Positions 54,634-63,300 of a stretch of 64,000 nucleotides of DNA are shown piece after piece. The position numbers were made by a program, and so were the translations under genes. The stretch lies in NCBI GenBank assembly GCA_937136455.1, contig CAKZOO010000113.1:270106-334105 (forward strand), read 5' to 3'. Position 1 is the first letter of the stretch. The number at the start of each line of letters is the position of its first letter. The notes beneath the pieces are model-generated. The model searched no databases. It was not told where the DNA came from and saw nothing but the letters and a program-made list of their open reading frames with translations. The DNA comes from an uncultured Flavobacteriaceae bacterium (lineage in GTDB: Bacteria > Bacteroidota > Bacteroidia > Flavobacteriales > Flavobacteriaceae).

Positions 54634-55842
54634 ATGAATAAGAAACTTAAATATCTGACTATATTATTTTTAACTTTTTCATTCAACAATCTAAATGCAC
54701 AATGGTTTACTTCTGTCAACAATGACAGGTTTGACGGAGAAATTAGAACAGCTGGAGCTATTGGAAATTCTGATGATTTAAGTTATAAATTGCCTCTATT
54801 AGCAGTACGAATAAAAAAAGGGGAAACCGATTTAATATTATCTAAAATAAGTTACTTAATAGAAGAGGTTGAAGTTAAAATAGCATTTGATGATGATGAG
54901 AATATTTATGAATCATTGTATCATAATTTGGCTACAGATAAACAAGGTATTTTTTTTAACAAAATAACATCTAATGGTAAAACATATGATTTGATGGAAT
55001 TTTTAAAGATTATCACATTGCATAAGAAAATGTATATGAGAGTAAAAGACAGAAATAGTAGGTTTGATGTAGTGTTTGATTTAACTGACTCATATTCTGC
55101 TTTCGTTGAAATAGAACCATCTTTTAATAACTTAGTAGAAACATCAAAAAAAAGAAGAATAGAATTAGAAAAAATTTACGAACGTCAAAGAGAAGAATTA
55201 CGCTTACAAAAAATTCAAGAGGCAAAAAGAAAAGCTGAAAGATTAAAAGAGGAAGAATTAATGGCTAAGTCATTAAATGAGATAAAAATAAAACTATTAA
55301 ACATAGGAATTAATAGTGGTTTAGATGAAAATTCTCAATCGAATCTAAGAAATGTAATAAATGAAGAAGAATTATTATGGAATAGTTTTTCTATAAAAGA
55401 TATTGATTCAATGTTTTTCACTCCAATAAGTAAAAGAGATTTAAGTATTACTATGACAGTACAAGGTTATTTTGTAAGTAAGAAGTATAAATTAAAAGAC
55501 GCTGGATTATACACTATAACGAAAGAATCTTCTATTTATAAAAATTGGCTTAAAGAAAAAGACCTAAAGGATAAAATTTTAAATCACCGAATAACAACGC
55601 TAAAAGAACAAACATTAGAAATTATTGGTGATACAGTTTTAACCAAATCTTTAGTCGAAAATATCATTAGTAAAAAAGTATTAGTTAAAATAGATGACTT
55701 TGATTCTATCTCAATTGTTGTCGAAGGTAAGGGTTCTGTGATTCCTACATTCTATTTTATTAAGAACGGTGATTTAATTGAAAAAATTGATGTTTTTAAA
55801 AAGTTACCAGACAAATTGATATCTAAACTCAAAAGTAATTAA
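54634..55842 (+). CDS. Secreted coiled-coil protein of unknown function
   Basis: A 402-residue protein with a signal peptide ending in NLNAQ. Residues about 170-215 are a charged coiled coil rich in Lys, Glu and Arg (IELEKIYERQREELRL and following). The flanking parts are mixed alpha/beta with no known motif; WFTSVNNDRFDGEIRTA near the start is polar. Export is to the periplasm. First of a rightward series with gaps of only 2-5 nt between genes up to the restriction enzyme, so it may be one transcript with the defence genes. Confidence 0.7.
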   Translation: MNKKLKYLTILFLTFSFNNLNAQWFTSVNNDRFDGEIRTAGAIGNSDDLSYKLPLLAVRIKKGETDLILSKISYLIEEVEVKIAFDDDENIYESLYHNLATDKQGIFFNKITSNGKTYDLMEFLKIITLHKKMYMRVKDRNSRFDVVFDLTDSYSAFVEIEPSFNNLVETSKKRRIELEKIYERQREELRLQKIQEAKRKAERLKEEELMAKSLNEIKIKLLNIGINSGLDENSQSNLRNVINEEELLWNSFSIKDIDSMFFTPISKRDLSITMTVQGYFVSKKYKLKDAGLYTITKESSIYKNWLKEKDLKDKILNHRITTLKEQTLEIIGDTVLTKSLVENIISKKVLVKIDDFDSISIVVEGKGSVIPTFYFIKNGDLIEKIDVFKKLPDKLISKLKSN

Positions 55843-55844
55843 CA

Positions 55845-56624
55845 ATGAATCGATGCACGAACTGTGATGTAAAACTTGGCCCAACTATGATTGGCAAAGA
55901 AATTAAACCTCTATCTAATAGTTCAATAGATAAGATAAATGAATTTTTACCTGAGGAGCTAAAGTCAGAAGTTTTTTGTGAAAGGTGTGGATTACACCAA
56001 GAAAGAGTTGAAATGTATCATATTTATGTTAAATACAAGAGATATCACAATAATTTAGATGAAGAAATTCACAAAATAAGAAAAGAGGAGGCCGAGGCAG
56101 TTGCTAATCTTACTCGAGAAAAAATGAAATACTTCATAAATTTTGATGACTTAATAAAGTTTTACAGTTATGTGCCATCAAATATAACACCTATAGAGTT
56201 AATTGAATCTCAAATAATTGTTGATTCGGGTATGTGGTCTACAAGCTCTGATAATTTAGATGCATTATGGAGCGCAATGCACGATAAAGTTGCCAGAGAT
56301 GGAATTGACTCTAAAAACAAAATAAATGAAGGATTTAGTAATATTAAAGACCTTTTAAAGAGAGAGTGTTTTATTAGAGGAGGAAATACTGTTGTTGATA
56401 TTAAATACAATTTTTCAGAGTTAGCAGGTAACGGGAAGGTTCTTTTTCACATTCAAGGTACTGCAAGTATAAATCCAGAAATTGAGATTCCTAAGTTTGA
56501 TAATATAGAAAAAAAATATTCTGATAGTTTATCTAAATTAATCAATAAAAGAAAGGAAGTCTTTAATAGAAAATACAATTATTCAATTGAAAATTTTGTT
56601 GAATTGATTAAAACCACCACTTAG
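55845..56624 (+). CDS. Zinc-ribbon protein with YbjQ-like C-terminal domain
   Basis: A 259-residue cytoplasmic protein. Cys4-x2-Cys7 and Cys45-x2-Cys48 form a four-cysteine zinc ribbon. A charged helix (EEIHKIRKEEAEAVANL) follows. The part with LLKRECFIRGGNTVVDIKY and FHIQGTAS resembles the YbjQ/DUF74 fold, whose members have GANAVVGVR and AYGTA at these places. The role is unknown. It begins 2 nt after the secreted protein gene. Confidence 0.6.
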   Translation: MNRCTNCDVKLGPTMIGKEIKPLSNSSIDKINEFLPEELKSEVFCERCGLHQERVEMYHIYVKYKRYHNNLDEEIHKIRKEEAEAVANLTREKMKYFINFDDLIKFYSYVPSNITPIELIESQIIVDSGMWSTSSDNLDALWSAMHDKVARDGIDSKNKINEGFSNIKDLLKRECFIRGGNTVVDIKYNFSELAGNGKVLFHIQGTASINPEIEIPKFDNIEKKYSDSLSKLINKRKEVFNRKYNYSIENFVELIKTTT

Positions 56625-56629
56625 TAGAA

Positions 56630-57589
56630 ATGGAAATATATAACATCAAGAAAGGTAATTTAGAGCTAATTAAAAAGAACCCCTTTAAACTTGAAAAAGA
56701 AATACAGTCGCTTGTAGAAGATAATGTTTCTAATTTATTTGATTTAGAGTTTGTGTCTACAGAATTTTCTATCGGAGAATATAGATTAGATACACTTTGT
56801 TACGATATTGAGAATAATTGTTTTGTAATTATTGAATACAAAAAAGGGAATAGTTATTCAGTAGTAGACCAAGGGTATTCATACTTATCAGTTATGTTGA
56901 ACAATAAAGCTGAATTTATACTTGAATACAATGAGTCAAATAAAAAACAACTTAAAAGAGACGATGTGGATTGGTCTCAATCTCGAGTGATTTTCATCTC
57001 TCAATCATTTAATAGCTACCAAAAAAATAGTGTCAACTTCAAAGATATTCCTTTCGAATTATGGTAAATTAAAAGGTATTCAAATGAAACTGTATTAATG
57101 ATTCAACATAATTCTAATTCTAAAGAGAGTATAAATAAAATAAGTACAGGAGGAAAGAATAATATAATTGAAAGTGTAAGTCAGCAAGTAAAGGTTTTGT
57201 CTGATGAAGAAACTTTAGAAGGCAAAAAAGTTAATGATAATATCAAGGAGTTATATTATCAAATTAAAGAAAAATTCTTAGAGTGGGATGATGTAAGCTT
57301 TTCAGCAAAAACACATTATGTTAGTTTTAAAAGAAATAAAAAAGTTTTTGTTTATCTAAATTTTAGAAAAGAATACATTAGAGTTCATATGCTTTCATTT
57401 TTAAAAACTAATTGGTCAGATAGTACTCAAATAGAGCCAAAAAACAAATTCATTTTAGACGACCATAAAAAAATGTTTAAAGTTGTAGAGAATGATTATA
57501 AAGCTCTTTATTCGTATGACATTAAAAACGATAATGACTTGGATTATTTTTATTTAATGGTTAAGCAGAAGTACAACTCTTTTAATTAA
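56630..57589 (+). pseudogene. PD-(D/E)XK nuclease-DUF5655-type gene split by one in-frame TAA
   Basis: Two open segments, 56630-57067 (145 residues) and 57098-57589 (163 residues), lie in the same frame. They are separated only by TAA at 57065-57067, after PFELW; the following ten codons read IKRYSNETVL. Together they give a protein of about 319 residues like a known bacterial family. The N-terminal nuclease domain has Asp54, Glu69 and Lys71 (YRLDTLCY, VIIEYKK) and a QxxxY motif at 81-85; the C-terminal part is DUF5655-like. A single GAA-to-TAA change would explain the split. The first segment retains the nuclease motifs and might still be made alone. In an intact relative the gene could be a defence or repair nuclease. 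Confidence 0.75.
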
Positions 57590-57594
57590 TATAA

Positions 57595-60500
57595 ATGACT
57601 ACTATAGAATATGTTAATAGCATAAACAAAAGATATAAATTAGGTATAACCACCGAGCATTCATTTAGAGGAGACCTACAAAACCTCATAGAATCTTTAA
57701 ATGAATCAATTCAAGCAACAAATGAACCTAAAAGGCAAAAATGTGGCGCACCAGATTATATTTTAACTAAAGGAGATATTCCGGTTGGATATATTGAGGC
57801 TAAAGACATTGGAGATAAAGACCTTGAAGGTAAAAGTAAATCAGGAAACAAAGAACAATTTGACCGATACAAAGGTTCTTTAAACAATTTGATTTTCACT
57901 GACTATATCAATTTTCACTTATATCAAAAAGGTGAATTTGTTACTAAAATTTCTATTGGTGAAATTACAGAAAACGGAATAATACCTATATCAGATAATT
58001 TTGGGGTTTTTGAAAATATAATTCAAGAATTTTGCACTAAAGTAGGTCAGACCATAAATAGCCCCAAAAAATTAGCAGAAATTATGGCGGGGAAAGCTCG
58101 ACTTCTTTCTGATATCATTGAAAAGTCTTTGTTAAGTGATGTAGAGAGCCAAGAAAATAGTACACTGAGAGAACAAATGTTGGCCTTTAAAGATATTTTG
58201 ATTCACGACATTAAGCCAAAAGATTTTGCAGATGTATATGCTCAAACAATTGCTTATGGAATGTTTGCTGCTCGTTTACACGACCCAACTTTGGACAACT
58301 TTAGTAGACAAGAGGCTGCTGAATTGATTCCTAAATCCAATCCGTTTTTGCGAAAACTTTTTGGCTATATAGCAGGGCCAGACATTGATGACCGTATTAA
58401 ATGGGTAGTTGAAAACCTGTCTGAAATTTTCTTGGCGTGTAACGTAGAAGAAATTCTGAAGAATTATGGTAAAGCCACCAAGATGGAAGACCCAATAATT
58501 CATTTTTACGAAACATTTTTGAGCGAGTATGACCCTAAATTGAGAAAATCTCGTGGAGTTTGGTATACACCTCAGCCAATAGTTAATTTTATAGTTCGTT
58601 CAGTTGATGAAATTCTAAAAACTGAATTTGATTTACCGCAAGGACTTGCAGATACAAGTAAGACAACCATAAAAGTAAATACTCAAATTCCTGATAAACG
58701 TTCATCAACAGGTTATAAACAAATGGAGCGAGAAGTGCACAATGTGCAAATTCTTGACCCAGCTACTGGCACTGGAACTTTTTTGGCAGAAGTAATAAAA
58801 CTTGTGTATAAAAAATTTCAAGGTCAACAAGGTATTTGGAGCAATTATGTGGAACAACATCTATTGCCGCGCTTAAACGGTTTTGAGTTACTAATGGCGA
58901 GCTATGCAATGGCTCATTTAAAATTAGATTTATTATTAACTGAAACGGGTTTTACACCAAAATCAAACCAACGTTTTAAAATTTATTTAACTAATAGCTT
59001 AGAAGAACACCACCAAGACACTGGAACTTTATTTGCAAATTGGCTGAGTTCAGAAGCCAATGAAGCTAACCATATTAAACGAGATACGCCTGTAATGTGT
59101 GTTATTGGAAATCCACCTTACAGTGGTGAAAGTTCCAACAAGGGGAAGTGGATTATGGACTTAATGGACGATTATAAAAAAGAACCAGGCGGAAAAGAAA
59201 ACCTAAGAGAACAGACATCAAAATGGATAAATGATGATTATGTAAAATTTTTGCGATACGGTCAGCACTTTGTTGAGAAAAATGGATGTGGTGTTTTAGC
59301 GTTTATCAATCCTCACGGTTTTTTAGACAACCCTACTTTTAGAGGAATGCGTTGGAATTTGCTTAAAACCTATGATAAAATTTACACAATAGATTTACAC
59401 GGAAACGCTAAGAAAAAAGAAACTTGCCCTGATGGTACACCTGATATCAATGTCTTTGATATTATGCAAGGTGTTTCTATAAACATCTTTGTAAAAACAG
59501 GAAAAAAGAAAACCAATGAATTAGGAAAAGTACTGCACTATGACCTTTATGGTAAACGTAATTTTAAATACGACTTTCTAAACAAAAATTCAATACAATC
59601 TATTGGTTTCAAAGAATTGCCAAATACAGCACCAATGTTTTATATGGTTCAAAGAGATTTAGAGAAAGAAGAAGATTATAAAAAAGGGGTTTCACTAAAC
59701 GATTTGTTCAAAATTAACGGGAATGGTATAACAACAGCTCACGATACGTTTGTAATTAAAGACACCAAACAAGAGCTACTGCAATGGTTTAATGATTTTA
59801 GAAATTCAGAGAGAGATGAGGATTATTTGCATAAACGGTTTGGTGTAAAAAAGAAAAAAGGATGGGATATTCTAGAAGGTTATGATAATATAAAAAACGC
59901 AGAAGACTTATCTGTTTATGCTAAAAAATTGAGATATAGGCCGTTTGATGACAAATATATATTTTATGAAGATAAATTAGTTTGGAGAACCGTTAGAAAA
60001 ATAATGAATAATTATAATGATTCTAATCTTGGCTTGTTGTGCCCTAAGGCATTTAAAGATGCTTCATTTTCACATATTTTTATTACGGATAAAATTTCAG
60101 AGGCAATATTTTTATCTTCTCAAACAGGCTCAAATGCAATGAATTTACCTCTTTACATTTACTCAGAGACCAACGAGCAACAAACCATTGTACAATCAGA
60201 AAAGAGAACCCCAAACCTCGACGTAAAAATAATAGATGATATTGCTAAAAAACTAGCACTTACATTTACTAATGAAAAAGAAACAACAAAGGGAACTTTT
60301 GCACCAATAGATATTTTAGATTACATCTATGCGGTGTTGCATTCACCAACTTATCGTGAGAAATACAAAGAGTTTCTGAAGATTGATTTTCCTAGAGTTC
60401 CTTATCCTGAAGACCAAGACACTTTTTGGAAATTAGTAAAATTAGGCGAAGAAATACGCCAAATCCATTTATTGGAAAGCCCAACTGTTGAAGAATACAT

Positions 60501-60774
60501 TACACAATTTCAAATAGAAGGTGATAACATAGTTAACATACCTAAATATATAGACGGAAAAGTTTACATCAATGACACACAGTATTTTGACAATGTACCG
60601 CAAGTAGCTTGGGAACTTTTCATAGGTGGCTACCAACCGGCTCAAAAGTGGCTTAAGGACAGAAAAGGCCGCAAATTGGAATTTGACGATATTATACATT
60701 ATCAAAAAATAATTGTAGCACTTTTTGAAACAAACCAGTTAATGAAAGAAATTGATAAGATTATCAAGTATTAA
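57595..60774 (+). CDS. Single-chain restriction-modification enzyme (type ISP/IIG-like)
   Basis: A 1059-residue protein. The N-terminal nuclease motif is APDY...GYIEAK (Asp54, Glu68, Lys70). A helical linker follows, then an N6-adenine methyltransferase core with the SAM motif ILDPATGTGTFLAE (near 387-400) and the catalytic NPPYSG (near 506). The C-terminal 400 residues fit the specificity domain of type ISP enzymes. Unlike the long type ISP enzymes (LlaGI-like) there is no SF2 helicase between nuclease and methylase, so it should cut near its site as a IIG-type enzyme. Recognition sequence unknown. No separate methylase or antirestriction gene adjoins it. Confidence 0.85.
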   Translation: MTTIEYVNSINKRYKLGITTEHSFRGDLQNLIESLNESIQATNEPKRQKCGAPDYILTKGDIPVGYIEAKDIGDKDLEGKSKSGNKEQFDRYKGSLNNLIFTDYINFHLYQKGEFVTKISIGEITENGIIPISDNFGVFENIIQEFCTKVGQTINSPKKLAEIMAGKARLLSDIIEKSLLSDVESQENSTLREQMLAFKDILIHDIKPKDFADVYAQTIAYGMFAARLHDPTLDNFSRQEAAELIPKSNPFLRKLFGYIAGPDIDDRIKWVVENLSEIFLACNVEEILKNYGKATKMEDPIIHFYETFLSEYDPKLRKSRGVWYTPQPIVNFIVRSVDEILKTEFDLPQGLADTSKTTIKVNTQIPDKRSSTGYKQMEREVHNVQILDPATGTGTFLAEVIKLVYKKFQGQQGIWSNYVEQHLLPRLNGFELLMASYAMAHLKLDLLLTETGFTPKSNQRFKIYLTNSLEEHHQDTGTLFANWLSSEANEANHIKRDTPVMCVIGNPPYSGESSNKGKWIMDLMDDYKKEPGGKENLREQTSKWINDDYVKFLRYGQHFVEKNGCGVLAFINPHGFLDNPTFRGMRWNLLKTYDKIYTIDLHGNAKKKETCPDGTPDINVFDIMQGVSINIFVKTGKKKTNELGKVLHYDLYGKRNFKYDFLNKNSIQSIGFKELPNTAPMFYMVQRDLEKEEDYKKGVSLNDLFKINGNGITTAHDTFVIKDTKQELLQWFNDFRNSERDEDYLHKRFGVKKKKGWDILEGYDNIKNAEDLSVYAKKLRYRPFDDKYIFYEDKLVWRTVRKIMNNYNDSNLGLLCPKAFKDASFSHIFITDKISEAIFLSSQTGSNAMNLPLYIYSETNEQQTIVQSEKRTPNLDVKIIDDIAKKLALTFTNEKETTKGTFAPIDILDYIYAVLHSPTYREKYKEFLKIDFPRVPYPEDQDTFWKLVKLGEEIRQIHLLESPTVEEYITQFQIEGDNIVNIPKYIDGKVYINDTQYFDNVPQVAWELFIGGYQPAQKWLKDRKGRKLEFDDIIHYQKIIVALFETNQLMKEIDKIIKY

Positions 60775-60777
60775 GAT

Positions 60778-61344
60778 ATGTGTGATTTAAATGGACCATT
60801 TACGCTTTGTACTTGCTCAGAAAAAATAGATAAAACAAGTCCACATTGGATTCTTGAATCTAATAGAATTGAAGGAGAAGAAGTTCTAGTCGTAGGGCTT
60901 TTCTCTCAACCAAATCCAATTTTTACACCTATTTTTAAACGCAATATTATAAGAAGATTAAACTCAAAAGGGTCTGTTTTTGATTTCAATTACGAGCCTA
61001 ATGAAAAAGACTTACTCAAATTAGTTGGAACTTTTGATGAATATTATCTTGAGTTTTATTGTGGTAAGTGGAATTGGTTAGAAAATTTTGATTACGAGGG
61101 TAAAAAAAAACAGCAAATTTAAACAAAAAAGAAGGGTTTAATAAAAAGCTATAATTCCAAACTTTTTGAGGCTTTACAAAAATATAAATATTTAACAGGT
61201 ATCAGTTTATACAGAAATGGCAACTGGTTAATCGAGCCAAAAAATGAATTTGAGCAGATTTTAATAAATGGGAAGAGGACTCAAAATGAATTAATTGACT
61301 TATTAAATGAAGAAAATAAAAGGTTACAAAATCTTAAATCATAG
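60778..61344 (+). pseudogene. Hypothetical gene interrupted by an in-frame TAA
   Basis: The first segment (60778-61122, 114 residues) begins MCDLNGPFTLCTCSEKID and has a CxC motif. After TAA at 61120-61122 the same frame stays open for 73 codons to TAG at 61344, with protein-like composition (SLYRNGNWLIEPKNEFEQIL, then ELIDLLNEENKRLQNL) and no in-frame ATG. This suggests one gene of about 188 residues broken by a nonsense codon. Its end overlaps the recombinase 3' end by 11 bp. No function was recognised. A short native 114-residue protein is the alternative. Confidence 0.55.
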
Positions 61345-62398
61345 GCATATCATCCTCTTCTAGTTCAGTCACTTCTAATCCTCGAAGGTAAGTAAGAGAT
61401 ACTGCTAAAGAAGAATGACCCATAGCTTTCTTAAGTTTACTAAGCGAACCGGTTCTCTTGTATATTTCAATAGCTCCAGAGTGCCTAAAAGAGTAAAGTG
61501 TTTGGTCTTGTTCAAGTAGCTTAGAAACCTTCTTAAAACGCCCCCAAATTGTCTTGAAGTAGTCTGGATTAGGAGCTTTATTGGTGCCAGTAAAGATATT
61601 GTGTTGAGGCTCACCTTTGTAAAGTCTCTCTTGAACGTAATAGGGCACTGGAACGATTCTATTACGACCAGATTTATTTCGAGCTCCAGATAGATTAATT
61701 TGCTTTAAATCCTCAGAAAAGTCACCCCAAGTAAGTTCTCTGACCTCTCTATGAGGTCTAAGAAGACATCCATAAGTAATTAAGCAGCAAAGCCCAAGAT
61801 TATCATTAAACGCAGTCACCTCATCGATAATTGACTTGATGTTCTCGAATGGTTTATTCAACTTTGCTTTCCCTTTTACAGGCTTAATCCCTTTTATAGG
61901 ATTTGCCTCCATTCCTTGTCTCTTTGCCTCATTTATTAGAGCATTAAGATGCCTTCTTGCTGTGTTATAGCTTGTGGGGGTAGAATATCTTCTAAGAAAT
62001 ACTGAAACTGTTTTTGAATCAATTTTTTCTGAGGACATACAAGCTGTAAAGTGTTTAAATATGTGCTTTAGCATTCCTTTATACTTGGAAGAATAATTTC
62101 CAAAAAGCTTAATTGATAATGCTTTTTTTAAGTATTCTATATCTGTTAGTGTTCTAACAACAAGCTCTTGTGTTCGATACTCAGTTAGAATTCCTCCTTC
62201 GTTTACATATTTATAAACTTCAGCAGCTAATAGGTTGCCATAGTTCACTCGTTGTTCAATGGGGAACGAATTAGGATTGAGTTTAGAATTGATTCTTTTA
62301 CCATTGAACAACCTATATCTTTTGTTGTTAATGTAGAATGACACGAATACTTTTTGGTCTTTAGTGACCCCTACGATTGGATAATTAATTGTGCTCAT
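61334..62398 (-). CDS. Tyrosine recombinase (integrase)
   Basis: A 354-residue phage-integrase-family protein with an N-terminal arm-binding and SAM-like core-binding region and a C-terminal catalytic domain. Catalytic candidates are Arg214/Arg220 (LLRPHREVREL), Lys242, Arg305 with His306 (YSFRHSGA), His328 (MGHSS) and the nucleophile Tyr337 (SLTYLRG). The usual first His of HxLR is replaced, as in some flavobacterial integrases. It lies 62 bp inside attR, reading away from it, and is the presumed enzyme for the 65-bp tRNA-Asn repeats. Confidence 0.92.
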   Translation of the reverse strand: MSTINYPIVGVTKDQKVFVSFYINNKRYRLFNGKRINSKLNPNSFPIEQRVNYGNLLAAEVYKYVNEGGILTEYRTQELVVRTLTDIEYLKKALSIKLFGNYSSKYKGMLKHIFKHFTACMSSEKIDSKTVSVFLRRYSTPTSYNTARRHLNALINEAKRQGMEANPIKGIKPVKGKAKLNKPFENIKSIIDEVTAFNDNLGLCCLITYGCLLRPHREVRELTWGDFSEDLKQINLSGARNKSGRNRIVPVPYYVQERLYKGEPQHNIFTGTNKAPNPDYFKTIWGRFKKVSKLLEQDQTLYSFRHSGAIEIYKRTGSLSKLKKAMGHSSLAVSLTYLRGLEVTELEEDDMPMI

Positions 62399-62400
62399 TT

Positions 62401-62420
62401 GACAGTGCTCAGACAGTTAA
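62401..62420 (+). repeat. Right copy of the 20-bp subterminal direct repeat
   Basis: GACAGTGCTCAGACAGTTAA, 18 of 20 bases as at 52391-52410. It lies directly upstream of the recombinase start codon and 40 bp from attR, so it could serve both as an arm site and as an autoregulatory site. A further GCTGTTAAACAGC palindrome follows at 62443-62455. Confidence 0.6.
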
Positions 62421-62460
62421 ACTTTGTTTGACTGTATAACGAGCTGTTAAACAGCGAGTT

Positions 62461-62525
62461 AGTTGGTTAGAGCATCTGACTGTTAATCAGAGGGTCCTTG
62501 GTTCGAGCCCAAGAGGGGGAGCAAC
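62461..62525 (+). repeat. Right attachment site attR (65-bp direct repeat)
   Basis: Identical to 52177-52241 but without the tRNA 5' part, so it is a truncated tRNA-Asn remnant and not a functional tRNA. It joins the native tRNA trailer and terminator. Confidence 0.93.
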
Positions 62526-62570
62526 TTATAATGATAAAACGGTTATACTTTTCTAGTGTAGCCGTTTTTT
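62511..62570 (+). repeat. tRNA-tail/terminator block R1
   Basis: The last part of tRNA-Asn (AAGAGGGGGAGCA), a trailer with TTATAATGATAAAACGG, and the terminator stem AAACGGTTATACT/AGTGTAGCCGTTT with a T-run. This is the native 3' context of the tRNA. Two further copies lie at 63229-63290 (55 of the first 60 bases identical) and 63789-63850. Confidence 0.85.
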
Positions 62571-62600
62571 GTTTTATATTACTTATAAAATTGAAACAGC

Positions 62601-63110
62601 ATGTACATAAGAAAGGCGACGATAACAGATCTTAAAATTCTAAAAGAGATTGGGAAAAGAACTTTCATTGAAACTTTTGCTTCGGAAAATAGTTCTGAAA
62701 ATATGACTGAGTATTTAGAGTCAGCATTCACTACTGAAAAACTAATGAGTGAATTAACAAACATTAACTCAGAATTTTATTTTGCTGAAATGGAAGGAGA
62801 AGTTGTTGGTTATTTAAAAGTTAATTTCAATGATTCACAAACCGAATTGAAAGTTAGTAATGCTTTAGAAATAGAACGAATTTATGTTTTAAAGGAATTT
62901 CACGGCAAAAAAGTTGGACAGATACTTTATGATAAAGCAATTGAAATTGCTAAAAACAAGAGTCTAAATAATGTTTGGTTAGGTGTTTGGGAACAAAATC
63001 CAAGAGCCATTCGATTTTATGAAAAAAATGGTTTTAAAGTGTTCGACAAACATATTTTTAAACTCGGAGAAGATGAGCAAACAGATATTATGATGAAATT
63101 AGTGCTTTGA
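62601..63110 (+). CDS. GNAT family N-acetyltransferase
   Basis: A 169-residue GNAT-fold enzyme. IERIYVLKEFHGKKVGQILYDKA (in two blocks) is the acetyl-CoA-binding motif A, and WEQNPRAIRFYEKNGFK is motif B. It somewhat resembles PaiA-type polyamine/small-molecule acetyltransferases; the substrate is unknown. It sits alone between two tRNA-tail blocks with no consensus promoter in the 30 bp before it. Confidence 0.87.
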   Translation: MYIRKATITDLKILKEIGKRTFIETFASENSSENMTEYLESAFTTEKLMSELTNINSEFYFAEMEGEVVGYLKVNFNDSQTELKVSNALEIERIYVLKEFHGKKVGQILYDKAIEIAKNKSLNNVWLGVWEQNPRAIRFYEKNGFKVFDKHIFKLGEDEQTDIMMKLVL

Positions 63111-63228
63111 TACTTTGTAAAAGACCAGTTTTTAAAACCATTCAAATTAAAAGACAAATGTCAGTAATGATAAAAGTTGAAGACACATATTTTAATGATT
63201 GAACGAAGTTTTGGTTGGAACTTTTAAT

Positions 63229-63290
63229 AAGAGGGGGAGCAAGTTATAATGATAAAACGGTTATACTATGATAGTGTAACCGTTTTTTTT
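63229..63290 (+). repeat. tRNA-tail/terminator block R2
   Basis: AAGAGGGGGAGCAA, conserved TTATAATGATAAAACGG and a terminator stem with compensated changes (GGTTATACTA / TAGTGTAACC). The only tRNA material is the last 10-14 nt. It ends 10 nt before the VOC gene start, so that gene must be read from a promoter within or before the block. The 118 bp between GNAT and this block show only a short motif TCAGTAATGATAA, near-repeated at 63721. Confidence 0.8.
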
Positions 63291-63300
63291 ATTTTAGCAT

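Larger units (their letters stand above)
52177..62525. mobile_element. Integrative element in tRNA-Asn with polymerase, recombinase and restriction cargo
   Basis: About 10.3 kb bounded by perfect 65-bp direct repeats. Contents in order: terminator, 36-residue zinc-ribbon ORF, family-A-polymerase-like gene, structured non-coding stretch, secreted coiled-coil protein, zinc-ribbon/YbjQ-like protein, nonsense-split nuclease, single-chain restriction-modification enzyme, second split gene and a tyrosine recombinase next to the right repeat. No relaxase, conjugation, capsid or transposase gene is present, so it is an integrative, non-conjugative element. It appears visibly more AT-rich than its flanks. 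Confidence 0.88.

Noticed and set aside
62461..62525. A second tRNA-Asn gene
   Set aside because: The acceptor 5' strand and half of the D arm are missing; it is the 65-bp attR copy, not a functional tRNA.
52177..62525. Prophage or conjugative element
   Set aside because: No capsid, portal, terminase, lysis, relaxase, VirB/Tra or coupling-protein genes are present among the ORFs.
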